Origin: Bacteroidales bacterium
GTDB lineage: Bacteria; Bacteroidota; Bacteroidia; Bacteroidales; F082
Assembly (NCBI GenBank): GCA_017439405.1
Contig: JAFSJF010000036.1
Coordinates: forward strand, 1-52,966
Direction: 5' to 3'
DNA: 52,966 bases
Both the position numbers and the translations under genes were made by a program. The notes beneath the pieces were generated by a model. It did no database searches. It was not told the DNA's origin and saw nothing but the letters and a program-made list of their open reading frames with translations. This document shows, piece after piece, positions 24,720-32,243 of the stretch (position 1 is its first letter; each line of letters starts with the position of its first letter).

Positions 24720-25733
24720 ATGTCAGTTATGGAAAGTAGTCAACAGATAGACATCGTCATCCCTTGGGTGGACGGCAGCGACCCCGAGTGGCAGGCTGGG
24801 TTCAAGAAGTATAGGGCCCAGGCAACGGGCCGAGACGACAACTCCGAAATCCGCTACCGCGACTGGGACAACCTGCAATACCTGTTCCGCGGCATCGAGA
24901 AGTTTGCCCCTTGGGTGCGCAAGGTGCATTTCGTCACCACGGGACAAAAGCCCAAGTGGCTGAACATGGATGCCCCGAAGCTGAACTTCGTCAGGCACGA
25001 GGACTTCATCCCCAAAGAATGGCTGCCCACCTTCAGCGTGCGGCCCATCGAGCTGAATATGCACCGCATAGAAGGCCTTTCGGAACGGTTCGTCTTTTTC
25101 AACGACGACTATTTCCTGCTCCGTCCGGTGAAGCCGGAACGTTTCTTCCGTGGCGGCCTGCCTTGCGACATGGCCATCCTCGACACGCTGCCCATGGGCG
25201 GCCCGCGCGGACACATGCTGATGAACGACATGGACGTGGTGATTCGTCATTTCGACAAAAACAAGGTGCTGAAGGACAATCCCGGCAAGTGGCTGAACCC
25301 GAAATATGGAAGCCAGTTGCTGCGCTCTGTGGCACTGATGCCCTTCTCGGTGTTCCCCGGTTTCCGCAACCACCACATGCCGCAGGCGTTCCTGAAATCC
25401 ACGTTCCGCGAGGTGTGGGAGGCGGAAGGGCCTTTGCTCCGCGAGGTGAGCGGCCACCGCTTCCGCGACATCACCGACGTCAACCAGTATGTGTTCCGCT
25501 TCTGGCAGCTGATGTCGGGGAAGTTCCATCCCGTCAACCTCGCCAAAGACTCGTGCAGATTCAACCTGTCGGACCGCGAGGCCGACAAACTTGCCGAAGC
25601 CATCAGGACGCAAAAACGCGATATCTTGGTGATGGCCGACTCGGAGGATTTCTCCGATTTCGGCGCTTTGGTGACCAAGATAAACTCGGCCTTCGATGCC
25701 ATACTGCCCGAAAAATCTTCATTTGAAATATAA
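24720..25733 (+). CDS. Stealth family sugar-phosphate (hexose-1-phosphate) transferase
   Basis: A 337-residue protein with the four conserved Stealth regions in order: CR1 IDIVIPWVDGSDPEW (near residue 10), CR2 RYRDWDNLQYLFRGIEKFAPWVRKVHFVT.GQ (45-80), CR3 RFVFFNDDYFLL, and CR4-like RHFDKNKVLK followed by NHHMPQAFLKS. Stealth proteins are cytoplasmic capsule enzymes that transfer sugar-1-phosphate to make phosphodiester-linked polymers. An alternative start three codons in (24729, MESSQQ) is possible. It follows boundary repeat copy 1 and is the first of four genes between the two copies. Together with TagD and the CDP-glycerol transferase it points to a phosphate-rich glycan. Confidence 0.88.
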   Translation: MSVMESSQQIDIVIPWVDGSDPEWQAGFKKYRAQATGRDDNSEIRYRDWDNLQYLFRGIEKFAPWVRKVHFVTTGQKPKWLNMDAPKLNFVRHEDFIPKEWLPTFSVRPIELNMHRIEGLSERFVFFNDDYFLLRPVKPERFFRGGLPCDMAILDTLPMGGPRGHMLMNDMDVVIRHFDKNKVLKDNPGKWLNPKYGSQLLRSVALMPFSVFPGFRNHHMPQAFLKSTFREVWEAEGPLLREVSGHRFRDITDVNQYVFRFWQLMSGKFHPVNLAKDSCRFNLSDREADKLAEAIRTQKRDILVMADSEDFSDFGALVTKINSAFDAILPEKSSFEI

Positions 25734-25759
25734 TAACCGAATAGAAAACCCAAAAGAAA

Positions 25760-26746
25760 ATGGAAAAGAAAAGAATTGCCTATCTTGATGCACTGAAATG
25801 TCTGGCCATATTGATGGTTATAGACGTGCATGTGAGGAACTTGAATGGATTCCGTGCCTACGAATCATTGTCGGCAATGATGATTAATGCTCCTTTTTTA
25901 CCTATCTTCTTCTTTGTAAGCGGATTTCTTGCCTACAAACAAAGCATAAACATCGAGGGCTTTTGGAACAGCATCCGTCGGAAATTCGTGTTCCTTGTCA
26001 TTCCGGCATTGGCATTCCGAATCGGAATGGATTTGATGAACCACAATAGTCTTACCGGTTTTATTACGACAGGTATGCGTGGTTATTGGTTTACGATAGT
26101 CCTGTTCGAATGTTTCCTGCTCTACTATCTGATTACTCTCGTCGTCAAGAACGAGAAGTGGAGAATAGGGGTGCTGATTGCCCTTTCGTTGGCTGGTGTC
26201 GCGATGCTGGCTCTCGACAAGGACTTCGGCCCTGCGATTTTCGACCTGCGGCGGCTGACCAAGTATTTCCAGTTCTTCGTCTTGGGTACGCTGGCCATGA
26301 AATACCGCCCTAAATATGAGTCGCTGATGAACAACGAGATTGCGAAAGCCGTGTTGATAGTGGGGACCTTTGTGACCCTGTTCTTGACCACCTACGGTTT
26401 TCCGCCTGTCGTGCACCACTTCCTGCGTGACGTGGCCCTGCGTTACTTTGCTACCTTTGCCATCGTCTCGTTCTTCGTCTGCCATGAAAACTATTTCCAG
26501 CGCGAAACTAAGCTCAACTCGCTAATCATCCTCATTGGGCAGAACTCGTTGGCCATCTATCTGATTCACTATTTCTTTCTCCCCCACTTCCGACCACTGC
26601 CGGAATGGTTCAATGGACTGGATATGTTGACCGTCCACCTGTTTTCAATGCTATATACTGTGGCAATAACAGCACTATGCCTGCTGTTCGTCAAGTTCCT
26701 TTCCAACAGCAAATTTATTAAACAATACATATTGGGTAAAAAATGA
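25760..26746 (+). CDS. Membrane acyltransferase family 3 protein (second in locus)
   Basis: A 328-residue multi-helix membrane protein with the family start MEKKRIAYLDALKCLAILMVIDVHV (conserved Asp/Leu/Lys and the VH pair of the catalytic region). Further features are FLPIFFFVSGFLAYKQ, RRKFVFLVIPALAFR, and the late LIILIGQNSLAIYLIHYFFLP helix, typical of acyltransferase 3 (OafA/NolX-like) proteins. It should transfer an acyl group, often acetyl, to a sugar at the inner membrane. It overlaps the following glycosyltransferase gene by 4 bp (ATGA), so the two are translated together. Confidence 0.82.
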   Translation: MEKKRIAYLDALKCLAILMVIDVHVRNLNGFRAYESLSAMMINAPFLPIFFFVSGFLAYKQSINIEGFWNSIRRKFVFLVIPALAFRIGMDLMNHNSLTGFITTGMRGYWFTIVLFECFLLYYLITLVVKNEKWRIGVLIALSLAGVAMLALDKDFGPAIFDLRRLTKYFQFFVLGTLAMKYRPKYESLMNNEIAKAVLIVGTFVTLFLTTYGFPPVVHHFLRDVALRYFATFAIVSFFVCHENYFQRETKLNSLIILIGQNSLAIYLIHYFFLPHFRPLPEWFNGLDMLTVHLFSMLYTVAITALCLLFVKFLSNSKFIKQYILGKK

Positions 26747-27897
26747 AGATAGCCATCAATTGCCAGTTCTGCTTTGCCAAAGGCGGTGGAGGTATAACGG
26801 AATATATCATACAACTCACCAACCATCTTGAGATGGTGGATCATAAGAACGAATATGTCCTGTATGTGCTTGAAGATCAGTTTGAGCATTGCAAGACCAA
26901 ACTGCCGGTCAGATTCAGACTCAAACCGATACCATACAAGCAGTCTTTTGTCTCGAAAATCATGCGGAGTCTCTTTGCCGACCGCTTCTGGCGTCACGAG
27001 GAGCAGGTGGAACAGTTCCACCTTTTCCACTCACCTTTCTTCCATGCCCCTAAACTCAAGAACGCCAAAATTGTAATGACCGTTCATGACCTGCGTCTCT
27101 ACCGTTACCCCGAAACTTATTCCTTCCTCAGATATCAGTTCCTCAAACGGGCTGTAAAGGAATCCATATCTCGTGTGGACAATATCATAGCCATATCGCA
27201 GTTCACCAAAGACGAGATGGTCAGCACCTGCCGCGTCGCTCCAAGCAAGGTAAGCGTAATCCACGAGGCCATCAATCGCAACTTCTTTTCTGCAGATAAG
27301 ATAAAAGACTACCAACTGCCAGAAGAGTACGCCTTTTTGAATAATGGCCGCTTTCTCTTCTGCCTGAGCCAGATAGAGCCACGTAAAAACCATCTGCGAC
27401 TTATCGAGGCTTTCAAAGCTGTCAAAGATTATGGCGATTTCGGCGACCTGCGGCTGGTTCTGGCGGGCGTAAAATATCAGAATCCAGCCCCTGTTCTCAA
27501 AGCCATAGCCGAAACCCCCGATGTTCTCTATCTCGATTACGTCCCTACGGAGATGCTGCTGTGGCTTTACCACAACACCTCTCTGTTTGTCTATCCTTCA
27601 TTCTACGAGGGCTTTGGTTTCCCGCCTTTAGAGGCCGCCAGCATGGGTACGGTGTCGGCCGTCTCTCGTGCCTCTTCTTTGCCCGAAGTGTGTGGTGACT
27701 GTGCTCTCTACTTCGACCCCTACGATGTCGACGACATAACCAGAGTCATCATCTCCGCCCTGAACGACGAATCCGTAATAATAGACAAGAAAAACAAACT
27801 CGAGAACCAACTGTCTAAGTTCTCTTGGGAAAACAATGCAAGAGAAACCCTAAATGTTTATTCTATTGCTACGCGGGCGTCCTCGCCCGCGGTGTGA
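26743..27897 (+). CDS. Glycosyltransferase family 4 (GT-B fold)
   Basis: A 384-residue glycosyltransferase. The start MKIAINCQFCFAKGGGGITEYIIQL carries the glycine-rich acceptor-side loop of GT4 enzymes. The C-terminal half has FLFCLSQIEPRKNHLRLIEAF, VLAGVKYQNPAP, and VYPSFYEGFGFPPLEAASMGTVSAVSRASSLPEVCGDCALYF, with the E...E motif that holds the nucleotide-sugar donor. The protein probably adds one sugar to the lipid-linked unit at the cytoplasmic face. The last nine or so residues (ATRASSPAV) are encoded by a dispersed GC-rich repeat at 27868-27893, so the natural end was probably slightly earlier. It overlaps the upstream acyltransferase gene. Confidence 0.88.
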   Translation: MKIAINCQFCFAKGGGGITEYIIQLTNHLEMVDHKNEYVLYVLEDQFEHCKTKLPVRFRLKPIPYKQSFVSKIMRSLFADRFWRHEEQVEQFHLFHSPFFHAPKLKNAKIVMTVHDLRLYRYPETYSFLRYQFLKRAVKESISRVDNIIAISQFTKDEMVSTCRVAPSKVSVIHEAINRNFFSADKIKDYQLPEEYAFLNNGRFLFCLSQIEPRKNHLRLIEAFKAVKDYGDFGDLRLVLAGVKYQNPAPVLKAIAETPDVLYLDYVPTEMLLWLYHNTSLFVYPSFYEGFGFPPLEAASMGTVSAVSRASSLPEVCGDCALYFDPYDVDDITRVIISALNDESVIIDKKNKLENQLSKFSWENNARETLNVYSIATRASSPAV

Positions 27898-27925
27898 CTG
27901 CTACGCGGGCTCCCTCTCCCGCAGT
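27868..27925. repeat. Two copies of a GC-rich 26-bp stem-loop repeat
   Basis: GCTACGCGGGC-N6-GCCCGCGGT (27868-27893) and GCTACGCGGGC-N5-TCCCGCAGT (27900-27925) lie 32 bp apart. Each is itself a small inverted repeat around CGCGGGC/GCCCGC. The first copy encodes the C-terminus of the GT4 protein. ATTCTAC triplets follow (27933-27957). Confidence 0.7.
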
Positions 27926-27959
27926 CCTAAAATATTCTACATTCTACATTCTACATTCG

Positions 27960-29075
27960 ATGAAACTGTTGATGATCGTTAACGAGGACCGTTTCTTCCT
28001 CTCGCACCGAAAGGAAGTGGCACTGGCCGCGCAAAAGGCAGGCTGGGCAGTCACTGTTGTCTGCAAGGACACGGGGCAACGCCGGGATGTGGAGGCCTTG
28101 GGGCTGGAAATGCTGGAGTTGCCGGTGAACCCAACGGGCATGAACCCCATCCAGGAACTCAAGACTTGGCGCTTCCTTAATAGGCTATACAGAAAGAACC
28201 GCAATGCCGTGGTGCATCATGTGGGCCTGAAAGCCATCCTCTGGGGAGGACTTGCGGCAAAGACGGCCAAAGTCCGTGGCGTGGTGAACGCCGTCAGCGG
28301 CTTGGGCACCGTCTTTTCCGGCGAAAAGTTGGGCATCACGGCAAAGGGAATCTTGTCCGTCATGCGCTTCTCGAACAAGAGGGAGAGGGTGAAGGTGATC
28401 TTCCAAAACCAAGAGGACAAAAGCTTGTTTCTGCGTCATCGCGTCGTTGATGAAAGCCAGGTGGAGTTCATCAAGGGTTCGGGCGTTGACCTGAACGTTT
28501 TCAGATATGTGCCAGAGCCGGAAAGCGAGACGCTGAAAGTGGTGTTTTCGGCCAGGATGGTGAAGGAGAAGGGCGTCGTCGAGCTGATTGAGGCGGCCGG
28601 GCAACTGCGGCAAGCGTATGAAGGGAAAGTGGAGTTCTGGCTCTGCGGGCGTTTGGCCGTGAATGCCGACGCCCTATCAAAGGAGGAGCTTGAAGCCCGT
28701 TGCGACGGGAAATACATCAAGTGGCTGGATTTCCAGAAGGACATGAAGTCGGTCTTGGAGCAATGCCACATCATGGCCTTCCCAAGCTATTACCGCGAGG
28801 GCGTCCCCAAGTCGCTGATTGAGGCCTGTGCCGTGGGCCGACCCATCGTGACCACAGATTCGGTGGGCTGCAAGGACACAGTGGACGACGGCATCAACGG
28901 TTTCTTGGTCCCTGTCAGGGACAGCGAGGCCTTGGCCCAAAAACTGCGCATCCTGATAGAGGACAAGGGCTTGCGTGTCAGGATGGGCAAGGCATCGCGG
29001 GAGAAGGCCGAGCGGGAATTCTCCTTGGAGCGGGTGATAGAGAGACATCTGGATATTTACAATGAAATCAGCTGA
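27960..29075 (+). CDS. Glycosyltransferase family 4, bacillosaminyl-lipid glycosyltransferase-like
   Basis: I chose ATG 27960 (MKLLMIVNEDRFFLSHRKEVALAA); earlier in-frame codons are repeat DNA. The 371-residue GT4 protein has VVHHVGLKAILWGGLAAKTAKV, NAVSGLGTVFSGEK, FIKGSGVDLNVFRYVPEPE, VVFSARMVKEKGVVELIEAA, and FPSYYREGVPKSLIEACAVGRPIVTTDSVGCKDTVDDGINGFLV, the donor-binding E-x7-E block. The overall pattern resembles the enzymes that add GalNAc or a similar sugar to lipid-linked bacillosamine/QuiNAc-type sugars (PglA/WbjE-like). It would act right after the initiating transferase encoded next. Which sugar is used cannot be read from sequence. Confidence 0.87.
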   Translation: MKLLMIVNEDRFFLSHRKEVALAAQKAGWAVTVVCKDTGQRRDVEALGLEMLELPVNPTGMNPIQELKTWRFLNRLYRKNRNAVVHHVGLKAILWGGLAAKTAKVRGVVNAVSGLGTVFSGEKLGITAKGILSVMRFSNKRERVKVIFQNQEDKSLFLRHRVVDESQVEFIKGSGVDLNVFRYVPEPESETLKVVFSARMVKEKGVVELIEAAGQLRQAYEGKVEFWLCGRLAVNADALSKEELEARCDGKYIKWLDFQKDMKSVLEQCHIMAFPSYYREGVPKSLIEACAVGRPIVTTDSVGCKDTVDDGINGFLVPVRDSEALAQKLRILIEDKGLRVRMGKASREKAEREFSLERVIERHLDIYNEIS

Positions 29076-29078
29076 GTC

Positions 29079-29205
29079 GATGAGCGAATTTAGTTTACAT
29101 ATTGGCGAAAGACGAAGGACGGGAGACGGAAGCCTCCCTGTCCCCAGTCCTAAGTCCCCAGCCCCGAAGTCAAAAGATTATGTAGTTTAATTCTGAACAG
29201 TTACT
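29079..29205. repeat. Boundary repeat, copy 2
   Basis: Left arm GATGAGCGAATTTAGTTTAC plus ATATT (29079-29103) and right arm ATGTAGTTTAATTCTGAACA plus GTTACT (29180-29205) match copy 1 at 24571-24696. The middle consists of AGACGAAGGACGGGAGACGG and CCCCAGTCCTAAGTCCCCAG-type simple repeats. The copies are spaced 4.5 kb apart and bracket four genes. Confidence 0.6.
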
Positions 29206-29210
29206 TAATT

Positions 29211-30422
29211 ATGAGCATGACACTGAAACTGATCATTATGTCGCTTCTGTCGTTGGTCACAGCAACAGTCGCTTTTCCTATCGTGCTGCGCTATGCACGA
29301 CGTCACAATATCGTGGATAACCCCGATGCCCGAAAGCTGCACCGGTCGCCAGTCCCCGTGATGGGCGGCGTGGCGGTCTATGCAGGCATTTTGGCGGGAT
29401 GCATCGCCATGTACTTCCTTGTTCCAAGGTCAAGCCTGAATTGGAGCGTCTTGGCCTTGACGTCCATGTTGCTATTAGGAGTGTGGGACGACATTAAGAA
29501 TCTGTCGGCGGTGCTGCGCTTCCTGATCCAGTTCGGCATCGTGGGAGCCTATATGTGGTTCACCGGGCACTATATTGGCAGCCTTTACGGGATTTTCGGC
29601 ATCCATGAGATCAGTCCTTGGATAGGCATCCCTCTTTCGTTGGTGGCGGGCGTGGGCACTATCAACGCCATCAACATGATTGACGGAGTTGACGGCTACT
29701 CTTCGGGATTCGGCATCGTGGCCTGTTCGGGCTTTGCGGTGGTTTTCATCACGGTAGGCCAGCAGGTATGGTCGAGCCTGGCCGTCATCACGGTATCGGC
29801 CCTGTTGCCTTTCTTCATGCACAACGTGTTCGGCAAAAAGACAAAGATGTTCATTGGCGACGGTGGCACGATGATGCTGGGGTTCATGATGGCCATATTC
29901 GAGCTGGGGGCCCTGTCGCCAAAAGTTGGTGTGTCGATGGAATCCCATGGTATCGGCGTGGCGGCTATGACTTTGGCGATACTCTGCATCCCTATCTTCG
30001 ACACGTTGCGTGTGATGGCCGCGCGGATGCTGAGGGGGCATTCTCCGTTCCGGCCTGACAAGTCGCATCTGCACCATTTGTTCATCGACATGGGTTTCTC
30101 ACATATCGGGACGGCCATCGCCATTCTCTTGATGAACCTGACTGTCATATTAGTATGGCTGTTGCTGTGGCTGTGTGGCGCCTCAATCAACACCCAGACC
30201 ATCGTAGTGATGATACTGGGCTTTGCGGTGACCTTCGGCTTCTATAAGTTGATGAGATGGCAGCAGCACCATGGACCGGTGGGTGACGATGGCACGCCGC
30301 AAGGCACGCCATTGTGGCATGCCTTCTGCCGCTTCGGAAAATGGAGTCAATTTGAGAAGGGGAAGCTATGGCAAACGCTACAAAGACTCGTGGATGACAA
30401 CTGGATGGTGAAAAAGGGGTGA
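29211..30422 (+). CDS. Undecaprenyl-phosphate sugar-1-phosphate transferase (MraY/WecA-like)
   Basis: A 403-residue protein with about 10 membrane helices. It has the hallmarks of the family: DNPDARKLHRSPVPVMGGVAVY near residue 37, the LGVWDDIKNLSA acidic pair, NAINMIDGVDGYSSG (the catalytic DGxDG), FIGDGGTMMLGF, and the substrate-loop HLHHLFIDMGFSH with adjacent histidines. It joins a sugar phosphate from the UDP-sugar to undecaprenyl phosphate, starting the repeat unit. As last gene of the locus it supplies the initiating step; no WbaP-type transferase is present. The C-terminal extension after residue ~340 is hydrophilic and its role is unknown. Confidence 0.88.
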   Translation: MSMTLKLIIMSLLSLVTATVAFPIVLRYARRHNIVDNPDARKLHRSPVPVMGGVAVYAGILAGCIAMYFLVPRSSLNWSVLALTSMLLLGVWDDIKNLSAVLRFLIQFGIVGAYMWFTGHYIGSLYGIFGIHEISPWIGIPLSLVAGVGTINAINMIDGVDGYSSGFGIVACSGFAVVFITVGQQVWSSLAVITVSALLPFFMHNVFGKKTKMFIGDGGTMMLGFMMAIFELGALSPKVGVSMESHGIGVAAMTLAILCIPIFDTLRVMAARMLRGHSPFRPDKSHLHHLFIDMGFSHIGTAIAILLMNLTVILVWLLLWLCGASINTQTIVVMILGFAVTFGFYKLMRWQQHHGPVGDDGTPQGTPLWHAFCRFGKWSQFEKGKLWQTLQRLVDDNWMVKKG

Positions 30423-30447
30423 GATGTCGCTGAATGCGCTTCCATTC

Positions 30448-30600
30448 CATCGGAAAACGCAGTTTTTAGGAACTGAATTTTATCGTAAAACGCAGGTTTT
30501 TGGGGTTTGATTTTATAGGAAAACGCAGTTTTTAGAGGGTGTTTTTTATAGGAAAATGCAGTTTTTGTTTTGTAATTCGGTGAAAATGTGTAATTTTGTG
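30448..30600. repeat. Tandem repeat array (~33-bp period) upstream of the DUF4143 ATPase gene
   Basis: Four units at 30448, 30481, 30515 and 30548 carry ATCGGAAAACGCAGTTTTTA or close variants (GTAAAACGCAGG, GGAAAATGCAG). A fifth degenerate unit, GAAAATGTGTAATTTTG, begins at about 30582 and overlaps the -7 element. The spacing is 33-34 bp for the first four and about 30 for the last. Each unit is weakly self-complementary (AAAAC-GCA-GTTTTT). I see no equivalent array directly downstream of the gene. Confidence 0.8.
30569..30598 (+). promoter_or_regulatory. Promoter of the DUF4143 ATPase gene, embedded in the repeat array
   Basis: TTTG at 30569-30572, spacer 18, and TAATTTTG at 30591-30598. 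The last repeat unit covers the -7 element, an arrangement expected of an operator. Confidence 0.65.
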
Positions 30601-30620
30601 GCGAATTAAAAAACAACGCC

Positions 30621-31949
30621 ATGTTGAAGCGAAAAATCGAAACTTATATTGAGGATTTCTTGGCTCCACGACCGCAGAAAATCCTGATTTTGGACGGTGC
30701 CAGACAGACGGGAAAGACTTTCATCATCCGTCAAGTCGGGCAACGGATGTTCAAGAACTATGTGGAAATCAACTTGTTGGACGACAGCCTGAATGAAAGG
30801 AATTTTGCCGAGGCAATGTCAGTTTCCGGTTTTTATCTGCAATTGAGCGCTTTGGCCGGGGAAAAGTTGGGCAGCAAGGAGGATACTTTGGTCTTCCTCG
30901 ATGAGATTCAAGCCTATCCGCACCTTTTGACCTTGCTCAAGTTCCTCAATCAAGACAATCGCTTCACTTACATTGCCAGTGGCTCCGAGTTGGGCATCAC
31001 CTTGTTCAAGACGCTTTCCATTCCGATGGGCAGCATCGAGATAAGACATCTTTATCCACTTGATTTCGAGGAGTTTTTATGGGCGAATGGCGTTGGCGAG
31101 GAGTTTGTCAGCCATTGCCGAGAGATGTTTTTGGCCAAAAAAAGCCTGCAAGAAAGTTTCCATCGGCGGATGATGGACTTGTTTCGCAAGTACCTGTTGG
31201 TTGGCGGCTTGCCCGAAGCGGTGCAGTCGTTTGTGAACGACACCAACATTGCCACCGTGCGCCAAATCCAAAGCCAAATCCATGAATATTATGGCATTGA
31301 CGCTTCTCGTTACGACCAAGAGAACCGTCTGAAAATCAGGCGTATCTATGACATGATTCCTTCGGTATTGGAAAACAGGAAGAAGCGCATCGTTGCCCGC
31401 GACATTGAGGGCAAGGACAGCAAGCGATTCAAGGACTATCAGGACGAGTTCGATTATCTGATTGCTTCGGGCATCGCCCTTGACGTAAAGGCCATTTCGA
31501 CGCCTGCTTTCCCGCTTGTCGAGTCGATGAGCAAGAACCTTTTGAAGTTGTATCTCAATGATGTAGGAATGTTGACGGGCATTTTGTACCGAAACAACAT
31601 CAATCCGATTTTGAACGACGAGTGCAGCGTAAATTTGGGGACGGTTTATGAGTCGGCGGTGGCACAGGAACTGAAGGCGCACGGTTTCAAGTTGTTCTAT
31701 TACGACAACAAGAAAAAGGGCGAGGCCGATTTCCTCATCGACGACTACGAACAACTTGCGGTTTTGCCGTTGGAAGTCAAGTCGGGGAAGGATTATTATG
31801 TGCATAGTGCCTTGGACCATTTCATTGAAAATGAGGATTATTCCGTAAAGAATGCCATCGTTTTCTGCAACGAAGGCACCGTTGAGGACAAAGATGGCGT
31901 GACTTACATGCCGGTTTATAATGTGATGTTTTTAGGGGTTACATTCTGA
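30621..31949 (+). CDS. AAA ATPase with C-terminal DUF4143 (PD-(D/E)XK-like) domain
   Basis: A 442-residue protein. The N-terminal AAA_14-type ATPase has Walker A LDGARQTGKTF near residue 27 and Walker B TLVFLDEIQAYPHL near 93, then the sensor-like YIASGSELG. The middle part (RKYLLVGGLPEAVQSFV) leads into a DUF4143-type domain with GTVYESAVAQEL, GEADFLIDD and LPLEVKSGKDY, the D...ExK arrangement of PD-(D/E)XK nuclease-like folds. This family is very common and often multi-copy in Bacteroidales, and its job is unknown. It has its own promoter and a 33-bp repeat array. Standing between the polysaccharide locus and another ATPase with a different array, it looks like an independent unit. Confidence 0.85.
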   Translation: MLKRKIETYIEDFLAPRPQKILILDGARQTGKTFIIRQVGQRMFKNYVEINLLDDSLNERNFAEAMSVSGFYLQLSALAGEKLGSKEDTLVFLDEIQAYPHLLTLLKFLNQDNRFTYIASGSELGITLFKTLSIPMGSIEIRHLYPLDFEEFLWANGVGEEFVSHCREMFLAKKSLQESFHRRMMDLFRKYLLVGGLPEAVQSFVNDTNIATVRQIQSQIHEYYGIDASRYDQENRLKIRRIYDMIPSVLENRKKRIVARDIEGKDSKRFKDYQDEFDYLIASGIALDVKAISTPAFPLVESMSKNLLKLYLNDVGMLTGILYRNNINPILNDECSVNLGTVYESAVAQELKAHGFKLFYYDNKKKGEADFLIDDYEQLAVLPLEVKSGKDYYVHSALDHFIENEDYSVKNAIVFCNEGTVEDKDGVTYMPVYNVMFLGVTF

Positions 31950-32034
31950 AGATCTTTACCAAATCTCTTTCGTGTTTTTTGAGGAAAAAGCATTTATTTC
32001 CATTCTTATTTGATTTGTAATTCGTTGAAAAACA

Positions 32035-32202
32035 TGTCCACGAAACCCTCAAAACACCATTCGTGGACAAAAATTCATTCAAAAAGTGTCCACGAAAGCC
32101 CTAAAAATGCTTTTCGTGGACAATAATTCATTCAAAAGGTGTCCACGAAATACTATTTCTATGATTTCGTGGACACTTTTTAATCAAAAATATGTCCACG
32201 AA
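32035..32202. repeat. Alternating inverted-repeat array upstream of the DUF234-type ATPase (7 half-sites)
   Basis: TGTCCACGAA occurs at 32035, 32087, 32140 and 32193. Its complement TTCGTGGACA occurs at 32060, 32113 and 32166. Successive sites are 25, 27, 26, 27, 26 and 27 bp apart and alternate in orientation, so same-strand copies repeat every 52-53 bp, about five helical turns. The spacers are AT-rich and not conserved inside the palindromes; those between palindromes share ATTCATTCAAAA. The last half-site overlaps the promoter. Confidence 0.92.
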
Positions 32203-32223
32203 ACAAAAAATCCTGTATCTTTG
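32193..32223 (+). promoter_or_regulatory. Promoter of the DUF234-type ATPase, with a repeat half-site at the -33 position
   Basis: TATCTTTG at 32216-32223 is an exact -7 element 20 bp before the ATG. The position where TTG would be expected (about 32193) is occupied by TGTCCACGAA. Repeat binding would therefore compete with or replace -33 contacts. Confidence 0.55.
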
Positions 32224-32243
32224 CGGCATAAAAACAACATGTT

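Noticed and set aside
30448-30600. CRISPR array made of 33-bp units
   Set aside because: Whole units are similar, including what would be spacers, and the copies are degenerate. It is a tandem repeat.
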